Source of the DNA: Charina bottae | Taxonomy: Eukaryota; Chordata; Lepidosauria; Squamata; Charinaidae | NCBI GenBank assembly: GCA_023362775.1 | Contig: JALMGJ010000002.1 | Span: 106,692,481-106,756,480, forward strand | Reading direction: 5' to 3' | DNA: 64,000 bases | Shown: positions 58,095-64,000 of the stretch, one piece after another | Layout of the letters: every line of letters starts with the position of its first letter | Numbering within the stretch: position 1 is the first letter of the stretch | The notes under the pieces: model-generated | The model's database searches: none | What the model saw: only the letters and a program-made list of their open reading frames with translations | What the model was told of the DNA's origin: nothing | Made by a program: the position numbers and the translations under genes

Positions 58095-58281
58095 AAGGTC
58101 TCCCCTTCTGGTGACACTCCGGAAGCTGTCCCTCTACGGACGGGAGATGAAGACATCTCACCCCCTGCAGGTGTTGCTCCAGAGGCCAACACCCGTCGCA
58201 CGGGCCACGAGCCTTCTATCTCATTTTCTTTGGGTTTTATATTTGGTCTCACCTAGGGAGTGCAGAAGGGGGGCTCGCGGG

Positions 58282-60134
58282 ATGGATGCACACCAAAGGT
58301 TAAGGGCTACCGCCTGCGTTCGCAAGGGCCTCATGCCGACAATTTGGGTGATTGTTATTCTCCTACTGATTAGTATTGTCATTAACTCCCTTTACCTATA
58401 CCACGTCTTGCTGGGAAAAGGGGGGAATGGGGAAGTGGAAGTGGGTGGGGTGACCCCACCTGGGGAAGTAAGTTCTGGAACCCCACCGGGGGATGATACC
58501 TGGATGCGGTGCCAGGACTCCCAGGACTCCACCCCGGCTCCAGACCCACAGGAACTTCCTCAGTGTATAGACTGCTTCCTGCCCTTTTCCACCGGGAAGC
58601 GTTTTGCTTACACGATTATATACACCCCAAATTGCTCCTCCGGTTACCTCTCTCCTTGTAGCTATAAAGGGTGCAGTCAACCCAGCCCCCGCCGCAGAAC
58701 TGTTCGCAATGCATCATGCTTACCCAGGTAGGAACTGTTCAGCAATACACCCTGTTGTTCCATACCCAACGCCCAGCGGGGTGTACGCCAAAGGGTTCCT
58801 GCACTCGAGGGGACCGGAAATATCTGCTGTGTTCGAAACGTGGGGAAGCTCTCTGTTACGACCCCCAGACCCTGATTCGGTTCAACGTTTCAGTATGGGC
58901 AGGTCTGGGAATTGTTCAAAGCTCAGATGGGATTCGCCCTTCCTTGGACTACTTGAATCATACCGTGGCCCCTAAAACCAGGGCAGGGTGGGTGCTGGAA
59001 TTTGACGTTTGCCAGGCAACGGACAAGGTGCCTTTCAGGACCTGTGGTAGCCAGAGTTGGCAGGATACCTATCCCACCAATCACAAGTATCTCTGCACCA
59101 GGAGGCTACCCCACACCATCAGAACCCCCTTTCTCCAACCCTGCCTGTGGAGGACGGGGGAATCCCCGGTAGGGGACCTACAGTGCCTGGGATTTTGGAA
59201 CAACTCCTGGGAAAGGTGGCAAACCCCAACAAATCTCACTGCCCCCCCAAGTTTAATTTTCCATCCCATGAAGGAGAAGGAGTCCCGATGTGTACTGGGA
59301 ACTGGTCTTGTCCCGGCCCATGGCTCGCCCCTGCTGGCATGTACTAGATTTGCGGGGCCTTGGCCTACGAGGTACTCCCATACAACTGGTCAGGGTCCTG
59401 CACCCTTGGGTGGATAAAACCGTCATTTTTCCTCCTCCCGCTACGTAGTCGACAATTCTTGGGCATTCCCTTGTACGACCCCTTGGGAAGGAGCCGCCCT
59501 CGCCGCTCGGAGGACGGAGCTTTCTCTAATTTCCCTTGCCGAGACTCCTGCGACGGGGTCACTTGGGACTCTGAGCACATCGTTTGCACCTATGGGCGGG
59601 CTACCTGGGCAGTGGATGGGTCGTGGGGCTACCGTGCCCCTATTTACATGTTGAACCAGATTATCCAGCTCCAGGCAGTCCTAGACCTAGCCGGCCTCTG
59701 CATTAGTCAGGCTCTGAACCTCCTAGCTGATACCACTGATAAGATCCGCACAGCCGTGTATCAGAATCGCGTGGCCCTAGTTTATCTGCTTGGAAAAGAA
59801 GGAGGGGTCTGTGGAAAGTTCAATCTCACTAACTGCTGCCTGCAGATAGGGGAGACAGGCCAGGTCATTCACCAATTGACCAACCCACAACCCAGTCCAG
59901 GAATGGAAGGGGTTCAGTCTCCAAGACTGGTTTGATGGCTGGGGTCTCCACAGGAAGCCTGTGCTTAAGGCAGTTATTGCTTTTGTGGGCCTCATTGCAG
60001 CCGGATGCGTCATCCTGCCTTGTGTTCTCCCTATTTTTGCTCGTACTATCTCCAACTCTCTCTCCTTGCTTGTGGATAAGATGGCAACCGCCAAGGCCAT
60101 GGCATGGTGGGTGTATGAGAAACGTATTGACTAG
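58282..60134 (+). pseudogene. env: ERV envelope gene with at least three frame breaks
   Basis: The likely start is ATG 58282, with a hydrophobic leader PTIWVIVILLLISIVINSLY from about codon 19. Four frames cover the gene: 58282-58731, 58671-59417, 59360-59935 and 59931-60134. The surface part has many cysteines and N-glycosylation sites (for example CSQPSP, NVSVW, NLTAPP). The transmembrane part has a heptad-like helix, an immunosuppressive-type segment (NRVALVYLLGKEGGVCGKF) and a CC pair with seven residues between it and the preceding cysteine. The last frame gives a membrane span (AVIAFVGLIAAGCVILPCVL) and a short tail ending at TAG 60132-60134. No single frame encodes a complete protein. 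Confidence 0.88.
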
Positions 60135-60193
60135 GAGGAACTTCAGCCATTATATGAAACTCCACAGTAATTAGGGAATTTTGGTGGAGTTCC

Positions 60194-60204
60194 AAAGGGG
60201 GGAA
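60194..60204 (+). promoter_or_regulatory. ERV polypurine tract
   Basis: AAAGGGGGGAA directly precedes the 3' LTR, as expected for the plus-strand primer of retroviruses. Confidence 0.9.
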
Positions 60205-60456
60205 TGAAGCAGATGGGCCCAATAGTCTTAATTTGATATCAAAGGCTTAATTAACCTTTCTCTGTTGTAAAATAGGGAAGAAGACTGAAGGTCTTGCCTA
60301 ATGTTCTTACAGGCTTACTGACCTATGTAACACAAAGGTTCAGACGTTGGAAGTTCCCTAAACTCACAGATGGTGTAAGATAACTTCTTTTTGTATCCTG
60401 TTTTTGTACTTCTTTCTGTATCCTGTCTTGGTACACTGTATCTCGATTGCAAAACC

Positions 60457-60464
60457 TATAAAAG
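60457..60464 (+). promoter_or_regulatory. TATA box of the ERV LTR
   Basis: TATAAAAG sits about 70 bp upstream of the AATAAA signal, as usual in gammaretroviral LTRs. Confidence 0.85.
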
Positions 60465-60528
60465 ATAGACTCTGGGAGTAGCCCAGGGTTCAGACTTTGT
60501 CAAGCTATTGCTCTGAACCATTGCTAGC

Positions 60529-60534
60529 AATAAA
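60529..60534 (+). terminator. Polyadenylation signal of the ERV LTR
   Basis: AATAAA is followed by a GT-rich stretch (ccttgtggtcttgtctcctg). Confidence 0.85.
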
Positions 60535-60680
60535 CCTGTATTCTCCAACCTTGTGGTCTTGTCTCCTGTCTTGGGAAAGCGGTTTTCCCGCTACAGGATG
60601 ATAAAGGGACTTAGAAATAAACATCTCAAAATAACCATGACCTAGCCCCTGGTGCAAGGTCACACAGCCACCCTAGAAAC

Positions 60681-60792
60681 ATATTTAAGGATTCCCTTAC
60701 AAACTTTGCTCAGACTGAAGAAGCTTCTTGGATAAGGAGCGAAACGTTTCCACTGAGAAAATAGAAATCCAGTTGACATGATTCAAGCTACT
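60681..60792 (+). mobile_element. Penelope-like terminal repeat, plus orientation
   Basis: It is almost identical to the reverse complement of 63451-63598 over cagactgaagaagcttcttg, gcgaaacgtttccact and aatagaaatccagttgacat. It also matches the arms of the foldback at 31477-31703. The preceding 60597-60680 may belong to the same element. The copy ends near gattcaagctactg. Confidence 0.85.
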
Positions 60793-60819
60793 GTACAACC
60801 TGGGAGAATAGACCAGAGC

Positions 60820-61480
60820 CCTGGTCAGATAGAAGACATGACATATAAGCTTCACACTCTCTGCCAGGGTATTTCTTCAGGATGGGATAGATGAATGACA
60901 TCTGAGATTCCCTGTACAGAGGGCAAGAGATGAGCATATGGCTCAGGGACTCAATGGAGCCGTCCTTGTGTGAGCATATGCACTGATGTAAAAGGATGTT
61001 TTTGTAATGCCCCCACAGGACAAGGTGTCGGCCCAGTGAAATTTCAGAACCAGAATGGAGGAAAGGCAGGACAATGGCACATGCCCATTTGAAAGAAATT
61101 CACAGACTGTGGAGTTGGATACTAGACTGGTTTGGAAATCAATGTCCTACATATGCTGCTTAAGATGATTCCTGGTATTTTCAACCCCCAATGGGCATAT
61201 GCTCTCCAAAGATTGGAGTTTGCTATTAACTCTTTTTAGCCAGCTTGATTTAAGATGGTGTCTGAGAACCAATGGTGGCAGACTGATTATATATGAAACC
61301 AGAAATTAATGAGATAGTACCAGGCTCTGGCACCCATGGAACCTGAACCTTCTCTAACTGTGAGGCAGCATTCTTGATGAATCTCAGAACTGAAAGGATA
61401 GCTCTTATAAATTTGGACTGGACAGCTTTTATGGTATTAAACTTTGTAAAAGTACAAATCTGAACTCTATAAAGAATCAC
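60820..61480 (-). pseudogene. LINE C-terminal remnant of an unassigned family
   Basis: Minus-strand translation gives INKNAA-like text from the frame 61250-61522 (FNTIKAVQSKFIRAILSVLR). Further on, in another frame, a Cys-His cluster (CICSHKDGSIESLSHMLISC) is followed by PLYRESQMSFIHPILKKYPG. The order of a connector after the reverse transcriptase followed by a CCHC-type cluster is usual at the C-terminus of several LINE clades. No catalytic reverse-transcriptase motif is present in this fragment, and the clade cannot be named from it. Confidence 0.6.
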
Positions 61481-61527
61481 ATACATACATACATACATAC
61501 ATACATACATACATACATACATACATA
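61481..61527. repeat. (CATA)n microsatellite
   Basis: Tetranucleotide run of about 11 units. The repetitive N-terminus of the minus-strand frame here comes from this tract. Confidence 0.95.
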
Positions 61528-63450
61528 CTGTACCTTGCAGGCTAAGGAAACACAGCTCAAAGATGGGCTGAAATTCTTGATTTATTTTCTGAAAATGGAA
61601 AAAAACTTAAGACTCCTCAGTGAACACTTTCCATTGCTTGGGAATGGTGCAGGATCAGTTAGTTTCACTGGGCTGAAACTTCTTTCCTACTTCATCATTC
61701 TGTATGCCTTCTCTCCCTCCAAATATTTGCTTATTGTACATCAATTGTCATTGGCTGGAAAAAAAATCCTACCATATTCTCCATGTAAGTCATAATAGTC
61801 CATTCTGCCTACCTCATTCAAGTGGAACATAAAGTTTGCTTTGTTCTTCTGGTCCATTTGTCATCTCCTGCTCTCAAAGTTCTATGAAACCTTGTGAAAA
61901 AACTTCAGAATGATAAGTCTACTCTGATATCCTTTAGAATGTGGTCTCTGTTCAGTAACCAAAAGTATGAAGTATAAGGGGAACAAAAACCTAAGCAAAA
62001 TACAGAATTTACTTTGTAGCCTTCCTCCCAAGCAGGGTATGGAGGCAGCTTATCTTTCCAAGGTTCTACTAGTTCAAAACTGAACAAAGTGTGGTCCTCC
62101 AGACAGTTGTTCAATTCAAATTCATAGCTAGTTTAGTGGGAAACTGCAGTGCAAAAACATCTGGAGGATTACATTTCACCCATCCCTGGTCTAGAACATA
62201 AAATAGTTGTAGGAAATATGAGAAGGAAACTTCTATTTTTAGCCAGTTTCCCATTTCTATTCAGGAGCTGAAGTGTATTTGCTGAAGAAAATATATTTAC
62301 AGCTAGTTTTTCTTTTATGGTTTAATCCAATTAGAAACTTTGCATGGAACTGAAGAGACAGATGATTGATCCTAGGAGTCTTCTGAGATATTAAAGGTCT
62401 CCCATCACAATCCTTTAAATTAATATGTAAGTGAATATGCTTAAGAGGACTTTCCCAGCCATACAGTTAACTCAACCACAATCCCTTCAGCTTGCTGTTT
62501 CTCTCCGGTGCTTTCTTCTGTGTTCTCTTTGATTTATATTTATATCTTTTTGCAGCAAGGTGCCCTCATCAGAATATGGTGTTACTTTATTTCCCATGTG
62601 ATTGCAGTGCAGTCTTAAAGAAAAAGAAGAACTAGATCCTTTGAAAATGAGTTGCGCTTGTGCATGTTATTCAGATCATCACTGGCTGTTTTAGCAACAG
62701 TTTCACTTTGCAGACTCACATTTAATTTGCTTTCTACAAACATTATTGGAGTCTGAAGTCTTTCTCAACCTTATCACTTTCTCAGTTTTTGCTTCCCAAT
62801 AATTTCTGGCAGTAGCATTAGCCTGTATTTCCCCAGATGTAAAGCATGTTATTTATTGCTTATTCTTCTAGCTTTTCTCTGTTCTTCATAGAATGTTCAT
62901 TTCTTAAAATGGATTTTGCCACTCTGTCCATGTTGATACTCCTGGTGCCTGTTAGAAATACAGGAAAGTAGGATGCTGCTTTATTCCAAGTCAGTTGTTT
63001 GGTCCATGCAGCCTACTATTGTGTATGCTGCTAGCAGTTTTCTGTTTTTCAGAATTTCAGGTAATTACAGGTTTTTTCCCCCTCCCCATTCCTTTCTAGT
63101 GATGCAAGGATTTTATATGTCCCTTCCTGGGATCCTTTGTTGACAAAGAAGCAGTTTATACTTATTTTAATTTTTTAAAAAAATATATCAGGTTATTAGT
63201 TGAACATCACCTTTTCATGAATATCATATGCTCAGCCACTGAGTTTTTCATATGTACTTCTTCCTTAATTTGTAGCCAACTATAATTATATTTTCACTGT
63301 TTATATCCAATCCATTTTTGGTTACATTTTTCTCCAATACATTACAAAACATGTTAATCTTGAATACAATATTTAATACACATGTTCCTCTTGAATATCC
63401 CCCAGCAACTGTATTACTGTTTTATATGGAGAAGTACCACCACTACTTGT
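61528..63450. other. Unassigned stretch; possible old repeat at 62950-63090
   Basis: ggatgctgctttattccaag and ggtccatgcagcctactatt near 62970-63020 resemble an old dispersed repeat also hinted at near 37780. No gene is recognised. Confidence 0.45.
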
Positions 63451-63598
63451 CTATGAAGGTTCTCAGTCATCCAGGTGGAATTGTCTGTAGCTTGAATCAT
63501 GTCAACTGGATTTCTATTTTCTTAGTGGAAACGTTTCGCTCCTTATCCAAGGAGCTTCTTCAGTCTGAGCAAAGTTGGTAAGGGAATCCTAAATATGT
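63451..63598 (-). mobile_element. Penelope-like terminal repeat, minus orientation
   Basis: It starts ctatgaaggttctcagtcat and ends just before the reverse-transcriptase frame. It is the inverted partner of 60681-60792, about 2.7 kb away. Confidence 0.88.
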
Positions 63599-64000
63599 TT
63601 CACCAGCATCCCCACCACTCATGCTCTATCCGCTGTCAGGAAGAGACTAGAAGAGGACAGCACCCTGGAAAGGAGAAGCCATCTCAACCCAAACCAGATC
63701 TGCCATCTTCTGGACCTGTGTCTTAACACCACTTATTTCACATACAGAGGTGACTTTTACAGACAAAAACACGGCTGTGCCATGGGTTCTCCTGTGTCAC
63801 CCATTGTGGCCAATTTATACATGGAAGAAGTGGAGAAGAAAGCACTCAACACATTCCAGGGAACGGTGCCCACCCACTGGTTTAGGTATGTGGATGACAC
63901 CTGGGTCAAAATCAAGGCCCAGGAAGTACAGGCCTTCACGGACCATATAAACACTATAGATGCCAACATTAGCTTCACCAGAGAAGACATCAAGGACAAC
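63599..64000 (+). pseudogene. Penelope-like reverse transcriptase, N-terminally cut, runs off the window
   Basis: An open frame without its own start, 134 codons to the window edge, begins FTSIPTTHALSAVRKR directly at the junction with the inverted terminal repeat. It contains GDFYRQKHGCAMGSPVSPIV, with the PLE-type GSPVSP block, and the catalytic YVDD at 63887-63898 followed by TWVKIK. Penelope-like reverse transcriptases resemble telomerase and often carry a GIY-YIG endonuclease at the C-terminus, which would lie beyond this window. The missing N-terminus indicates 5' truncation. No stop is seen in the visible part. Confidence 0.88.

Larger units (their letters stand above)
55100..60595 (+). 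mobile_element. Defective gammaretrovirus-type endogenous retrovirus
   Basis: The order is leader, gag matrix opening, a second leader-like stretch with another matrix-like opening, a spacer, the C-terminus of integrase, env, polypurine tract and 3' LTR. Protease, reverse transcriptase, RNase H and most of integrase are absent, as are recognisable capsid and nucleocapsid. No 5' LTR is seen upstream of the leader, so the left limit is approximate. env carries several frame breaks. The relics fit class I (gamma-like) ERVs. It cannot produce virus. Confidence 0.85.
60205..60595 (+). mobile_element. ERV 3' LTR, 391 bp
   Basis: It begins TGAAGC and ends GCTACA (imperfect inverted ends) right after the polypurine tract. 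A TATA box TATAAAAG lies at 60457-60464 and the polyadenylation signal AATAAA at 60529-60534, giving a U3-R-U5 layout. A copy of this LTR should exist upstream in an intact provirus, but none is seen in the window. Confidence 0.93.

Noticed and set aside
59932..60174. 80-codon plus-strand frame over the end of env
   Set aside because: It is a shadow frame. The membrane-spanning text lies in the neighbouring frame 59931-60134.
63757..63999. 80-codon minus-strand frame at the right edge
   Set aside because: It is antisense to the Penelope reverse transcriptase, whose plus-strand motifs are clear.

Overview
This window looks like repeat-rich, gene-poor nuclear DNA from a squamate reptile (lizard or snake). 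The evidence is the repeat repertoire: BovB/RTE LINEs, CR1/L3-type LINEs with (ATAA)n tails, tRNA-headed SINEs that include the Sauria-SINE type with a BovB-like tail, a Penelope-like element, hAT and Tc1 DNA transposons, and a gammaretrovirus-type endogenous retrovirus. I cannot place it to family. I found no host exon, rRNA or genuine tRNA gene. The window is probably intergenic or a very long intron.

Layout, left to right. 1-13.6 kb: unassigned AT-rich DNA, one Tc1/mariner element with long terminal inverted repeats set in a GATA microsatellite, and short CR1/L3 3' ends. 13.6-23.3 kb: two sizeable CR1/L3 copies plus a short one, a 1.9-kb GC-rich foldback hAT element with an exact 8-bp target duplication, a truncated L1-type 5' region, a composite SINE and a solo LTR. 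24.2-27.4 kb: an almost complete BovB with a 960-codon endonuclease plus reverse transcriptase frame. 27.5-35 kb: SINEs, an old L3 split by a Penelope foldback, microsatellites. 35-36.9 kb and 48.5-50 kb: two complete short L1-derived elements without reverse transcriptase, each carrying a nested SINE. 39-46.4 kb: a DNA repeat split by a solo LTR, three BovB fragments and a third solo LTR. 50.2-52 kb: a decayed RTE-type reverse transcriptase and a short hAT. 55.1-60.6 kb: a defective gammaretrovirus-like ERV with two separate matrix-like Gag openings, most of pol missing, a frame-broken env and an intact 3' LTR. 60.6-64 kb: Penelope terminal repeats in both orientations, a LINE C-terminal remnant on the minus strand, and a Penelope reverse transcriptase that runs off the right edge.

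How the parts relate: the autonomous elements (BovB, L3, L1-type) supply machinery that the SINEs and the L1-derived short elements would use. Exact target-site duplications allow many insertions to be delimited and put in relative order. The strongest leads are the near-intact BovB, the GC-rich foldback hAT with arrayed GC and CCAAT boxes, the short L1-derived family, the ERV with two matrix-like openings, and the Penelope foldback and inverted terminal repeats. No wholly new system is demonstrated here.
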